Origin: Alterirhizorhabdus solaris
Lineage (GTDB): Bacteria; Pseudomonadota; Alphaproteobacteria; Sphingomonadales; Sphingomonadaceae
Direction of reading: 5' to 3'
DNA: 64,000 nucleotides
NCBI RefSeq assembly: GCF_007785815.1
Contig: NZ_VNIM01000008.1
Span: forward strand, 1-64,000
In this document: in pieces, positions 17,246 through 25,130 of the stretch
Position numbering within the stretch: the stretch's first letter is position 1
How the letters are laid out: every line of letters starts with the position of its first letter
The notes under the pieces: generated by a model
What the model was told of the DNA's origin: nothing
Database searches by the model: none
Seen by the model: the letters and a program-made list of their open reading frames with translations, nothing else
Translations under genes and position numbers: made by a program

Positions 17246-17561
17246 CGTGCTGTCCTCCTCGATCGCGTCTGTGCGCGCCGTGCGTGCGGCGGCCCCTCTG
17301 GAGCGCCGCACCGGCGTCGCCGTATAGGGCAATGGCGAAGTCCGGCGATAGGGGCGGCTGCCACGCGGGCCGGCACCGGGCATTGCCTCGTCGCCGTGAC
17401 AATATATTGCCACGGCCTCGCCTGCCCGGTATCGACAAAAGTCGGACCAGACCCGACCTGCCTCCGTTCGCCCCCGGCAGCCTTGCCCGGGTCGGCCGGA
17501 TACGGTGCGCGGGCGGCCCCTGGGTTTCCAGACCGGACATCATTCGCCACAGGAGCGTCGC
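17246..17561. other. 316-base gene-free stretch
   Basis: Between the divergent hydratase and small secreted-protein genes. It should contain both promoters. I see no copy of the AATG-N13-GCATT operator and no convincing hairpin; a short AT-rich patch (ACAATATATTG, near 17400) is the only feature. Confidence 0.4.
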
Positions 17562-17855
17562 ATGAAGAAACTGACCGCATTGTTCGCCGGCATGGCCATC
17601 GCCCTGGCCGCCCCGACGATGGCGCTGGCCGCCGGCTACACCACCGCCGTTACGACGATCGGCACGCTGAAGGCCGATCCTGCCGCCCATGCGATCGTCG
17701 AGAAGCATCTGCCTGGCCTGCTCGACAACCCCCAGATGGACATGGCCGCCGGCATGACCTTCCGCGCGATCCAGCCGATGGCCGGCGACAAGGTGCCCGA
17801 GGAAGCGTTGAACAAGATCGACGCCGATCTGGCAAAGCTGCCCGCCAAGAAGTGA
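17562..17855 (+). CDS. small secreted helical protein
   Basis: 97 residues with a clear signal peptide (MKKLTALFAGMAIALAAPTMALA) and AGGAG 6 bases before the ATG. The mature part is about 74 residues, without cysteine, and contains KADPAAHAIVEKHLPGLLDNPQ and VPEEALNKIDADL. It resembles a short helical domain that I recall attached to exported glycosidases of Caulobacter- and Sphingomonas-like bacteria, but here it stands alone. That resemblance is memory, not a search result. Likely periplasmic; function unknown. Confidence 0.6.
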   Translation: MKKLTALFAGMAIALAAPTMALAAGYTTAVTTIGTLKADPAAHAIVEKHLPGLLDNPQMDMAAGMTFRAIQPMAGDKVPEEALNKIDADLAKLPAKK

Positions 17856-17873
17856 TCCGGCACCGGGCGCCCG

Positions 17874-17889
17874 CCGGCCTGCAGGCCGG
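17874..17889. repeat. 16-base perfect palindrome
   Basis: CCGGCCTGCAGGCCGG lies between the small secreted-protein gene and msrB. It can form a hairpin and may act as a weak terminator of the upstream gene; no T-run follows. Confidence 0.35.
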
Positions 17890-17966
17890 TGCGGCCCCGG
17901 GCGGGCCGTGTGCCCGTGATATCGGATGAAGGACCAGACTCCCATGCAGACCAACGGGGATCATCG

Positions 17967-18467
17967 ATGACGCGACGTGAACTGTTCGGCATGGGGGCGG
18001 TCGGCGCCGTGGCGGTCGCCATCGGTGGCCGTATCGCGATGACGCGCAAGGCGCCCGAGACGGCGACCGCGACCTTCCCGATCCAGCATACCGACGCCGA
18101 GTGGCGCGCCATGCTGAAGCCGGCCAGCTACGACGTGCTGCGCAAGGGCGCGACCGAAGCGCCGTTCTCCAGCCCGCTGCTGGCGGAGCATCGCGCGGGC
18201 GGGTTCGCCTGCGCGGGCTGCGCCACGCCGCTGTTCGACTCGGCGACCAAGTTCGACAGCCACACCGGCTGGCCAAGCTTCTGGCAGTCTCTGCCGGACG
18301 CCACCGTGCGGAAGGAAGACCGTTCGATCGGCATGTCGCGGACGGAGATCGTCTGCGCGCAGTGTGGCGGCCATCTCGGCCACGTCTTCACCGACGGGCC
18401 GAAGCCGACGGGGCTGCGCTATTGCATGAACGGGGTGGCGCTGGCGTTCCGGCCGGCCGCCGCCTGA
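17967..18467 (+). CDS. msrB: Tat-type peptide-methionine (R)-S-oxide reductase
   Basis: 166 residues. MTRRELFGMGAVGAVAVAIGG is a twin-arginine signal or anchor. The MsrB domain follows with zinc ligands Cys82/Cys85 (CAGC) and Cys130/Cys133 (CAQC), the block GGHLGHVFTDGP, and the catalytic Cys153 in RYCMNG, where most family members have RYCxNS. It reduces methionine-R-sulfoxide in oxidised proteins, here probably in the periplasm because of the signal. The start at 17967 has GGGGA 6 bases upstream. An exported MsrB suggests repair of envelope proteins. Confidence 0.92.
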   Translation: MTRRELFGMGAVGAVAVAIGGRIAMTRKAPETATATFPIQHTDAEWRAMLKPASYDVLRKGATEAPFSSPLLAEHRAGGFACAGCATPLFDSATKFDSHTGWPSFWQSLPDATVRKEDRSIGMSRTEIVCAQCGGHLGHVFTDGPKPTGLRYCMNGVALAFRPAAA

Positions 18468-18490
18468 CGCGACAGACAAGGGAACGGGCG

Positions 18491-18718
18491 ATGACCGAAT
18501 TCTTCAACGGCGTGATGCGTGCCATCAGCAGCCTGCTGGGCGTCGCGATGGTGCTGATGGGCGGGATCTGGATCCTGCAGGGCTTCAATATCGCCTTCCT
18601 CGACAGCTTCATGGCCGACGACAAGCAATGGGCACTGTGGGGCGCGTTGCTGGCGCTGGTCGGCGTAGGCCAGATCGTGTGGAGCAATACGCGCGAAAAC
18701 TACTACCGGCGCCGATAG
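18491..18718 (+). CDS. small two-segment membrane protein
   Basis: 75 residues with two hydrophobic segments (AISSLLGVAMVLMGGIWILQG and WGALLALVGVGQIVW), a short polar turn between them and a basic tail (RENYYRRR). The ATG follows the msrB stop by 23 bases with a GGGAACGGG ribosome site, so it is probably co-transcribed with msrB. I do not recognise a family. The compact hairpin topology fits a small inner-membrane accessory protein. Confidence 0.6.
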   Translation: MTEFFNGVMRAISSLLGVAMVLMGGIWILQGFNIAFLDSFMADDKQWALWGALLALVGVGQIVWSNTRENYYRRR

Positions 18719-18727
18719 CCTCGCTGA

Positions 18728-18759
18728 CGCCGGCCCCCCTGGCAACGGGGCGGCCGGCG
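18728..18759. terminator. stem-loop between convergent genes
   Basis: A GC-rich imperfect inverted repeat (CGCCGGCC ... GGCCGGCG) lies between the stops of the small membrane protein and the 64-residue protein. It could end transcription from both sides; no T-run. Confidence 0.4.
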
Positions 18760-18769
18760 CAACCGCGCC

Positions 18770-18964
18770 TCAGTGATCCTCCTCGTCGTCGGGCGGAACG
18801 CACAGGATCGTCCACGCCTCGAACAGCGCCGTGCGCGCCTGACGCACCGCGCGCGCTGCAGCCTTGTCGAAATCGTCGAGCGAATCGAGCAGTTCGGCCA
18901 GATCGTCGTTCACGGCGTGGGTCCGCCGGCGAAGGGTGAGCCGGCTGGAGTCTGGATCGGGCAT
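18770..18964 (-). CDS. small acidic protein, unknown
   Basis: 64 residues beginning MPDPDSSRLTLRRRTHAVND and ending PPDDEEDH. The middle (DLAELLDSLDDFDKAAARAVRQARTALFEAW) should form one amphipathic helix. GGAG sits a few bases before the ATG, and the frame ends at a stem-loop. There is no signal peptide or cysteine pair, and no known family is evident. It diverges from the MFS gene at 19235. Real coding status is moderately likely. Confidence 0.45.
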   Translation of the reverse strand: MPDPDSSRLTLRRRTHAVNDDLAELLDSLDDFDKAAARAVRQARTALFEAWTILCVPPDDEEDH

Positions 18965-19170
18965 TGGCGCACTCCACGGGTGTTGTCGGGCACCGGCCAT
19001 CGACGCGGTGTCTCGCCTTTCTGGTTAGCCGTTCTCCCGGCCAGGAAACAAGCGGCGGGTGCCGCGAACCGCGAAGCCCCTCCATTTTACGACGCGACCG
19101 CCCCGGCGCGGCCACCACGCGAGACCCCCGGGGCCGGCGGGGCTTGCGTTGCCCGGCCCCCGCCTGCATG

Positions 19171-19192
19171 AATGCGTCACGCGTGATGCAAT
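19171..19192. promoter_or_regulatory. operator-like dyad, near-match copy (AATG-N13-GCAAT)
   Basis: The spacing is identical to the six exact AATG-N13-GCATT sites in this window, with one mismatch in the right arm. It has its own inner palindrome TCACGCGTGA. It lies 42 bases before the MFS start at 19235. Confidence 0.45.
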
Positions 19193-19234
19193 AGACCGGC
19201 GGAAAGCCGGTGGCGCGCGGCGGGAGAGACGGTC

Positions 19235-20473
19235 TTGAGCTATCGGATGGAATTCCGCGCGCACTGGCGCCCGCTGCTGGCCGCCACCGTCGGCATGTCG
19301 CTCGGGCTGGCGCTCAACCATTATGTGATGAGCCTGTTCGCGCCGGCGATCATCGCCGAATTCGGCTGGTCCCGCGCGCAATATGCGCTGATCGGGATCG
19401 CGCCGTTCGTGACGATGTTCTTCATCCCGCTGGCCGGGCGCTTTACCGACCGGGTCGGGCCGCGCATCGCCGCCACGGTCGGCTTCGTCTCGCTGCCGCT
19501 GGGCTATCTGGCGCTCAGCTTCATGAACGGCAGTTTCTACCTGTTTCTGGCGATCCTGATCGTGAAGGCCACGTTCGGCACGCTGACCACCACGATGGTG
19601 TTCGCCCGTGTCGTGGTGGAACGATTCGACCGGGCGCGCGGGATCGGGCTGTCGATCGTCATGTCCGGCGCGCCGCTGGTGGCGGCGGTCGCGGTGCCGT
19701 TCGTCGCGGAGATCATCGCCGACTACGGGTGGCGCAATGGTTTTCGCGCACTGGGGCTGCTCTCGATCCTGGGCGGCGTCATCACGGTCATCCTGCTGGG
19801 CAGGGGCAAGGGGGCGGCACCCGTCGTGTCTGAACGTCATGTCGCCTATTCGCGCAACGATGTCGTGCAGCTGTTCCGCTCGCCGCTGTTCCTGCTCACG
19901 ATCGGCGGCATGCTCCTCGTCAACGTGCCACAATTGCTGGTCGCTTCGCAGCTAAAGCTCGTGCTGGCGGAGAACGGGGCATCCGGGGCCGCTGCGACCG
20001 GGATCATCGCGCTTTATGCCGGCGGCGTGGCGGTGGGGCGGTTCATCAGCGGCCTCGCGCTGGACCGGATCGCAGTGCACAAGGTGGCGATCTTCGCGCT
20101 GGGGCTGCCCGCGCTGGGGCTGGCGGCGCTCGCCTCGCCGTTCGATGCGGTATGGCTGCTGGGCGGATCGGTGCTGCTGATGGCGCTGGCGCAAGGCGCG
20201 GAAGGCGACATCGGCGCCTACCTCGTCTCGCGCAAGTTCGCACTCAGGAACTACAGCCTGATCCTCAGCTTCCTCACCGTCTCGCTCACGCTCGGCGCGG
20301 CCACCGGACCGCTGATCCTGAGCTACACGCTGCGCCTTGCCGACCGCTACGACAGTTTCCTGCTGATCAGCGCCGGGGCCACGCTGGTCGGCGCGGTCCT
20401 GTTCTACCTGACCGGCAAGCATCCGGGCGAGCGTGAGGTAGCACCCGCGCTCGGTCGCCCCGCGCTCGCCTGA
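19235..20473 (+). CDS. MFS transporter (organic-acid type)
   Basis: 412 residues, about twelve membrane segments, with the MFS loop GRFTDRVGPR after segment 2. The style (FGWSRAQYALIG, FIPLAGRFTDRVGPRIAA) fits the oxalate/formate and monocarboxylate-like carriers frequent in aromatic and terpenoid loci. It begins with TTG at 19235, with GGGAGAG 6 bases upstream; an ATG follows at 19247. It is convergent with the SDR gene (4-base gap). The operator-like dyad at 19171 suggests shared control with the rest of the region. Substrate unknown. Confidence 0.82.
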   Translation: MSYRMEFRAHWRPLLAATVGMSLGLALNHYVMSLFAPAIIAEFGWSRAQYALIGIAPFVTMFFIPLAGRFTDRVGPRIAATVGFVSLPLGYLALSFMNGSFYLFLAILIVKATFGTLTTTMVFARVVVERFDRARGIGLSIVMSGAPLVAAVAVPFVAEIIADYGWRNGFRALGLLSILGGVITVILLGRGKGAAPVVSERHVAYSRNDVVQLFRSPLFLLTIGGMLLVNVPQLLVASQLKLVLAENGASGAAATGIIALYAGGVAVGRFISGLALDRIAVHKVAIFALGLPALGLAALASPFDAVWLLGGSVLLMALAQGAEGDIGAYLVSRKFALRNYSLILSFLTVSLTLGAATGPLILSYTLRLADRYDSFLLISAGATLVGAVLFYLTGKHPGEREVAPALGRPALA

Positions 20474-20477
20474 CGGG

Positions 20478-21296
20478 TCAGCGGCGGCCGGGACTGGCCG
20501 GCGCGCCGCGCTGCGCGATCGCCTGCGCCGCCAGGAAGCCGCCGTCGACGGGCAGCACCACGCCGTTCCCGTAGGATGCGGCATCGCTGTTGAGGAACAC
20601 CAGCGGCACCGCCTGTTCCGCCGCATCGGAGCGCCGCCCGATCGGTTGCGCCATCACGTCGATGAGTTCGCTCGGCGTCACGCGCTCGATCTCGTCCAGC
20701 ATCGGCGTCTGCACCGCGCCCGGGCTGGTGCAGTTCACCCGGATGCCCTGCTTTATCAGCGTCGAAGAAAGCGACAGCGTCCAGACGATGATCGCTTCCT
20801 TGGAAAAGCTGTAGGCGGCCGGCACGTCGTCGCCGTTCGCCCCGAACCACGCCGCCGCCGTATCGAACGAGTCCGTGCCGATCAGGTCGAGCAGGCGCGG
20901 TACGTTGCGGCTCCACCCGGCGCCTCCGTTCGACGCCACGTTCGCGATCGCGCCGCCCGACCCCATGCGCGGCACCAACAGCTCCGTCAGGTGCCGCGTC
21001 CCGATGAAGTTGACCTTCATCACGTCGAGCGGCGGTGGCCCGGGCGGGATGCCCGCACAGTTGAACAGCGCATCCACCCGCCCCTCGACCGCCTCGGCCG
21101 CCGCCTCGATCGACGCCACGTCGCGCAGATCGAGCGGGGTGAAGCCGTCCAGCGGCAGGTCGTTGGGCCGCAGGTCCAGCCCGTGCACCCGCGCGCCCAG
21201 ATCGAGCAGCAACCGCGCGGTCGCCTGCCCGATCCCCGAATAGCAGCCGGTCACGACGACGCGCTTGCCCGCGTAGCTCAGCGTCTCGCCCGTCAT
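20478..21296 (-). CDS. short-chain dehydrogenase, 3-alpha-hydroxysteroid dehydrogenase-like
   Basis: 272 residues with the NAD-binding TGCYSGIG motif near residue 16, NCAG near 88, and the catalytic YSFSK. The overall pattern resembles 3-alpha-hydroxysteroid dehydrogenase/carbonyl reductases of the HsdA type: the TGCYSGIG loop, a short N-terminal half and the long segment AWFGANGDDVPAAYSFSKEA. Such enzymes oxidise or reduce an alicyclic alcohol or ketone in the cytoplasm. It is 16 bases downstream of the luciferase-like gene, so the two form an operon. Steroid specificity is not established. Confidence 0.78.
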   Translation of the reverse strand: MTGETLSYAGKRVVVTGCYSGIGQATARLLLDLGARVHGLDLRPNDLPLDGFTPLDLRDVASIEAAAEAVEGRVDALFNCAGIPPGPPPLDVMKVNFIGTRHLTELLVPRMGSGGAIANVASNGGAGWSRNVPRLLDLIGTDSFDTAAAWFGANGDDVPAAYSFSKEAIIVWTLSLSSTLIKQGIRVNCTSPGAVQTPMLDEIERVTPSELIDVMAQPIGRRSDAAEQAVPLVFLNSDAASYGNGVVLPVDGGFLAAQAIAQRGAPASPGRR

Positions 21297-21312
21297 CGTA
21301 CCGTCCCTTCGC

Positions 21313-22218
21313 TTACAGGCGCGCGATCACTTCCTCGCCGAACCACTGGACGTTCTCGATGAAGCCCTGACGGCTCGGATGCGCCGGCTCGACCATCGCC
21401 CAGGTCACGCCCACGGCGGCCAGTTCGTTCAGCGCCTCGATATACTGGTCGGCGCTGTCGCGGGTCTTGTAGTCCGGCTTCTTGCGCGGGCCGATGGCGA
21501 TGTCGAAATGCCCGGTCTTGTCCTGCGCCGCACGCATCTCGTGCAGTTCCTTGATCTTCTCGCCGAGCTGCTCGACCGACTGGATGCCCGAATCTTGGTT
21601 GGACTGGCTCATCGTCGGCGCGGCGAAGAACGGGCACCAGCCGTCGCCCCAGCGTGCCGCGCGCTCCACCGCCTTGCCGCTGCCGCCGCCGATCCAGATC
21701 AGCGGCGGGGTTTCCGGCGCCGGGCGCGGCTCGTTGCCGGCCGCGTTGAAGTTGCGGCCCTGCTTCACGACCGGGCCGCCGGCCCATGCCATGCGCATCA
21801 CCTCCAGCGCCTCGTCGAACAGCGCGCCGCGCTTGGTGAAATCGACGCCGAGCGCCTCGAACTCACCCTTCTGGTAGCCGCCGCCCGCGCCCAGGATCAG
21901 CCGCCCGCCGGACAGCACCTGCAGCGTCGCCGCCGCCTTGGCCGTGAGGAACGGATTGCGATACGGCAGGACGAGGATGTTGGTGTGGAACATCAGCTTC
22001 GTGGTCGCCGCGGCGACGAAGGCGAAGGCGGTGAACGGGTCGAGCGCGTCATGTCCGTTGGCGTGCAGCCAAGCCGCCGAAGGAGCCGGATGATCGGTGA
22101 GGAAGCAGGCATCCATGTTGGCGGATTCCATAGCGACCGCCATTTCCTTCACCGCCGCCGCCGTCTGAAACTCGCCGGGCGTGATGTCGCCAAGCGGGAT
22201 CTGCACTGTAAACTTCAT
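21313..22218 (-). CDS. luciferase-like (LLM) flavin-dependent oxidoreductase
   Basis: 301 residues with the bacterial luciferase-type TIM barrel. MKFTVQIPLGD opens the barrel, LQVLSGGRLILGAGGGY is the typical cofactor-side motif, and PLIWIGGGSGKAVERAARWGDGW is the conserved later strand. The family contains FMN-dependent monooxygenases and F420-dependent dehydrogenases; the closest style I recall is a putative F420 subgroup. No F420 genes are visible. The start at 22218 has GGGAG upstream. It is co-directional and closely linked with the SDR, so it may act on the same intermediate. Confidence 0.78.
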   Translation of the reverse strand: MKFTVQIPLGDITPGEFQTAAAVKEMAVAMESANMDACFLTDHPAPSAAWLHANGHDALDPFTAFAFVAAATTKLMFHTNILVLPYRNPFLTAKAAATLQVLSGGRLILGAGGGYQKGEFEALGVDFTKRGALFDEALEVMRMAWAGGPVVKQGRNFNAAGNEPRPAPETPPLIWIGGGSGKAVERAARWGDGWCPFFAAPTMSQSNQDSGIQSVEQLGEKIKELHEMRAAQDKTGHFDIAIGPRKKPDYKTRDSADQYIEALNELAAVGVTWAMVEPAHPSRQGFIENVQWFGEEVIARL

Positions 22219-22377
22219 CGACCGACTCCCAGACCTCGCCGGCGAAGCGCCGGACTGACTCTCCAATTCGCCTGCCCCGCTGAACGGATTGCAATGGACG
22301 GCGACTATTTCAACCATCGCCCGCTAACCCGGCGCCACCGCGATGGCAAGGCGCGGGCGGGCCGAAGCCGGCAGCGG

Positions 22378-23223
22378 CTAAAGCCCCCGCCCCTCCCGCT
22401 CGCGCCAGCGCGCGATCGCGGCGGCGACGCGCGCCGCCGCCGCATCCACGGTCATGTCGCGCAGTTCGGCGCTGAACACCTCGATCTCGGCGGTCAGCGC
22501 CGGGTTGTTCAGGCGCGCCGCCGCACAGATCGGGCCGAGTGGAAGTTGCCCCTCGCCGGGCAGATCGCGCCCCGTCATCGGCACATAGGGCGTCCCCGGC
22601 GGCGGCGGCGTCCGGTCGCAGATTTGCAGGCTGCCGATCGCACCGGGGGGCAACGCCGCCACGTCGGCGAGCGTCCCGCCGGAGCGCGCGAGATGCCAGG
22701 TATCGAGCAGGATCGAGCAATTGGCCGCCCCGGACGCCTGCGCGACGGCGTGGGCCGCCGTGATATCCGGCATGGCGGTGCCGGGAATGAATTCCAGGAT
22801 CAAGGCGATCCCGCGCGCGCGGGCGCGTTCGGCGACCGCGCCGATGGCCTCGGCGATCGCCGCCAGCGGCGCCGGCTGGCCACCGTACAGCGCCACGTTG
22901 ACGATCGGCGCGCCCACCGCCTCCGCGACGCGGAAACAGGCGTCCGCATCGGGCCGCGCGACCACCTGCCCGCCCAGATCGACCGTGGCGGGCATGCCCG
23001 GCAGGCCGGCGGTGAGCGCGTCGATCACGCGCACGCGCACGCCCGCATCGGCCAGCCTGCGTCGTAACGCCGCCTCGCTCATCTCCGCATCGAGCGTGGC
23101 CTGCACCATGTCCGGCCGGATCGACAGCGTGGGGAAGCCGTGGCGACCCGCCGCCTCGATCAGATCGGGCAGGTCCGCCTTTTCGAGCGTGCCCCAGCAC
23201 AGGCCGATTTCCAGCGCGTTCAT
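22378..23223 (-). CDS. sugar-isomerase-like TIM-barrel protein
   Basis: 281 residues, starting MNALEIGLCWGTLEKADL, of the xylose isomerase-like superfamily. Metal-site segments include IALILEFIPGTAMPD (Glu), NCSILLDTWHLARSGG (Asp-His) and LTAEIEVFS (Glu). It lies 29 bases downstream of the thiolase-like gene in the same direction. Members of this fold in CoA-type catabolic loci may act as isomerases, dehydratases or hydrolases of ring intermediates. The ribosome site is weak, so translation may be coupled to the thiolase. Reaction unknown. Confidence 0.68.
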   Translation of the reverse strand: MNALEIGLCWGTLEKADLPDLIEAAGRHGFPTLSIRPDMVQATLDAEMSEAALRRRLADAGVRVRVIDALTAGLPGMPATVDLGGQVVARPDADACFRVAEAVGAPIVNVALYGGQPAPLAAIAEAIGAVAERARARGIALILEFIPGTAMPDITAAHAVAQASGAANCSILLDTWHLARSGGTLADVAALPPGAIGSLQICDRTPPPPGTPYVPMTGRDLPGEGQLPLGPICAAARLNNPALTAEIEVFSAELRDMTVDAAAARVAAAIARWREREGRGL

Positions 23224-23252
23224 CTCAGCGGCTCGCCATCGTCGGGTGCCCG

Positions 23253-24392
23253 TCAGGCTTCGTTGGTGAAGATGATGGTGCCGGCCGCGCTGAACATGCT
23301 GCCGATGCCGTGGCACACCGAAACCTTCGCCCCCTCGATCTGCGCGGCGGCGATGCCACGCATCTGCCGCACGCTCTCCTGCAGGGCGAACATGCCGTAC
23401 ATGCCCGAATGCTGGTAGGAGAGGCCGCCGCCGCTGGTGTTGACCGGCAGCCGGCCGCCCGGCGCGGTGTGGCGTTCGCGATAGAGGTACTTCGCCTCGC
23501 CGCGCCCGCAGAACCCCAGATCCTCCAGCGCATAGAAGGGGACGTGCGCGAACGGATCGTAGAGCATCACATGGTCGACATCGGCGTGGGTGATGCCGGC
23601 CGAGGCGAACGCCGCCTCGCCCGACAGCCGGAACGCGCCCGACGTCGACATGTCGGCCATCATGCTGACGATCGAATGCTCGATGCCCTCGCCGGTGCCC
23701 ATGATGTAGACCGGCTTCGTCGGAAAGTCCTTCGCCCGGTCGGCGCTGGTCAGGATGAGCGCGCCGCCGCCATCGGTGACGAGGCAGCACAGCAGCTTGC
23801 GGAACGGATAGGCGATCATCGAGGAGGACAGCACCTGATCCACCGTGATCGGATCACGGGCGAAGGCACGCGGGTTCTTCGCCGCCCATTCGCGCTGGAT
23901 CACCGCCAGCAGCGCCAGATCCTCCTCGGTGGTGTCCGTCTCCTTCATGAAGCGCAGCGCCGGCAGCGTCACCTGCGTGACCGGCGCACCGAGGCCGTAG
24001 GGCGACTCGAACTGCCCGAACAGCGTGCCCGGATTGGGCGCGTAGCGCGCGGGCGCCACCTGCGACCGGCCCGACTCACCGTGGGTGATGAGCACGGTGG
24101 TGCAATAGCCCGCCGCGATCGCCGCCGCCGCGTGGCGCACATGCACCATGTACGAGCAGCCGCCGACATTGGTGCTGTCGATCCATTTCGGCTTGATGCC
24201 GAGCATCGTGGAAACGGTCCAAGGATGCTCGCCGGCCGTCGCGATGCCGTCGATGTCCTGCGGGGTCAGCCCGGCATCGGCCATCGCGTTGAGCGCGGCA
24301 TCCAGGTTGAGGCCGAGGTTGGACAGTTCGGGCACCGCGCCCATCCGCGTGGTCTCGGCGGCGCCGACGACGGCGATCGATTTCGATTTCAT
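23253..24392 (-). CDS. thiolase-like protein lacking the nucleophilic Cys (SCP2/lipid-transfer type)
   Basis: 379 residues of the thiolase superfamily. Typical features are the N-terminal VGAAETTRMG, the segment DALLPL-like DVDHVMLYDPFAHVPF and the C-terminal GGGLSYQHSGMYG. Counting back from AAIAAG, the residue aligned with the catalytic Cys of biosynthetic thiolases is Gly in NVGGCSYMVH, with a Cys one residue later. Such non-canonical thiolases pair with DUF35 proteins, and in steroid catabolism (Ltp2-ChsH2) act as retro-aldolases. The DUF35 partner lies 3 bases upstream, supporting such a role here. Aldolase activity is inference. Confidence 0.8.
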   Translation of the reverse strand: MKSKSIAVVGAAETTRMGAVPELSNLGLNLDAALNAMADAGLTPQDIDGIATAGEHPWTVSTMLGIKPKWIDSTNVGGCSYMVHVRHAAAAIAAGYCTTVLITHGESGRSQVAPARYAPNPGTLFGQFESPYGLGAPVTQVTLPALRFMKETDTTEEDLALLAVIQREWAAKNPRAFARDPITVDQVLSSSMIAYPFRKLLCCLVTDGGGALILTSADRAKDFPTKPVYIMGTGEGIEHSIVSMMADMSTSGAFRLSGEAAFASAGITHADVDHVMLYDPFAHVPFYALEDLGFCGRGEAKYLYRERHTAPGGRLPVNTSGGGLSYQHSGMYGMFALQESVRQMRGIAAAQIEGAKVSVCHGIGSMFSAAGTIIFTNEA

Positions 24393-24395
24393 GGC

Positions 24396-24800
24396 TCAGC
24401 CCTCCACCGGCCGGAAGAAGGGCAGCGTGATGTCGTCGTTCTGCGGCTCGAACCGCACCTCCAGCGGCATGTCGAGCACCAGCGCCTCGGGCGTCTGCGG
24501 GCAGTCGACGATGTTGGTCATCATGCGCGGCCCCTCCGCGAGCGTCACTACCGCGATCGAGTGCGGCTCCTTGCCCATGTCGGGGCGCGGGCGATGGTTG
24601 ATGACGTAGGAATAGAGCGTGGCGCGGCCGCTGGCGACGACCACCTCGACGTCCCGGCTCACGCACTGCGGGCAGAACGGGCGCGGCGGGAAATAGGTGT
24701 GGGTGCAAGCCCGGCAGCGTTGCAGGCGCAGCTCGCCCGCCTTGCAGCCATCCCAGAAATGCCGCGTCTCCGGTGTCGGCTGTGGCAACGCTCTCTGCAT
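24396..24800 (-). CDS. DUF35 zinc-ribbon/OB-fold partner of the thiolase-like protein
   Basis: 134 residues. The N-terminal rubredoxin-like zinc ribbon uses CRAC and CPQC (about residues 29-46), followed by an OB-fold (YSYVINHRPRP ... SIAVVTLAEGPRMMTNIV). DUF35 proteins bind acyl-CoA and form complexes with thiolase-like partners, for example ChsH2 with Ltp2. The start at 24800 has GGGGAGGGG upstream. It is the first gene of the leftward operon DUF35, thiolase-like, TIM barrel. A second such pair exists at 57076-58634, in the reverse gene order. Confidence 0.85.
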   Translation of the reverse strand: MQRALPQPTPETRHFWDGCKAGELRLQRCRACTHTYFPPRPFCPQCVSRDVEVVVASGRATLYSYVINHRPRPDMGKEPHSIAVVTLAEGPRMMTNIVDCPQTPEALVLDMPLEVRFEPQNDDITLPFFRPVEG

Positions 24801-25130
24801 CCGGTCCCCTCCCCTTCCAGTACCGGCCCCGCGCCGCCGGGGATCGGCGATCTTCGCCGTCGCCCCGCGGGCCACGCGGATGATCCGCAATGCATCCATC
24901 GCATTGCGTCCCCGCTACCGCATCGACAGCATCGCGACAATCGCCATAAGCCGCCGCCCGGGGGACCGGCCGCCGGCGCGTTCCGCATTGCATTTCGGCC
25001 TGTCCGGGAATAGTATGCTACGTAACCGTGCGTCCCGATTTGCGATGAGCGTGAGGCGCTGGCGATGAGATGGATCGGCCCGGCGCCCGCGCGGTGACGA
25101 CCTGGGCGAAGTTGAGGAGAGTCCGCCGTT
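24801..25130. other. 330-base divergent promoter region
   Basis: Separates the leftward DUF35-thiolase operon from the rightward Rieske gene. It contains the perfect inverted repeat CGCAATGC-N7-GCATTGCG (24886-24908) and a further GCATTGCATT near 24985-24994. No exact AATG-N13-GCATT site was found. Confidence 0.5.
24886..24908. promoter_or_regulatory. inverted repeat CGCAATGC-N7-GCATTGCG
   Basis: Perfect 8-base arms that include the same AATGC/GCATT half-sites as the recurrent operator in this window, but with a spacer 5 bases shorter. It lies 86 bases upstream of the DUF35 start. It is a probable binding site for a dimeric regulator. Confidence 0.5.
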
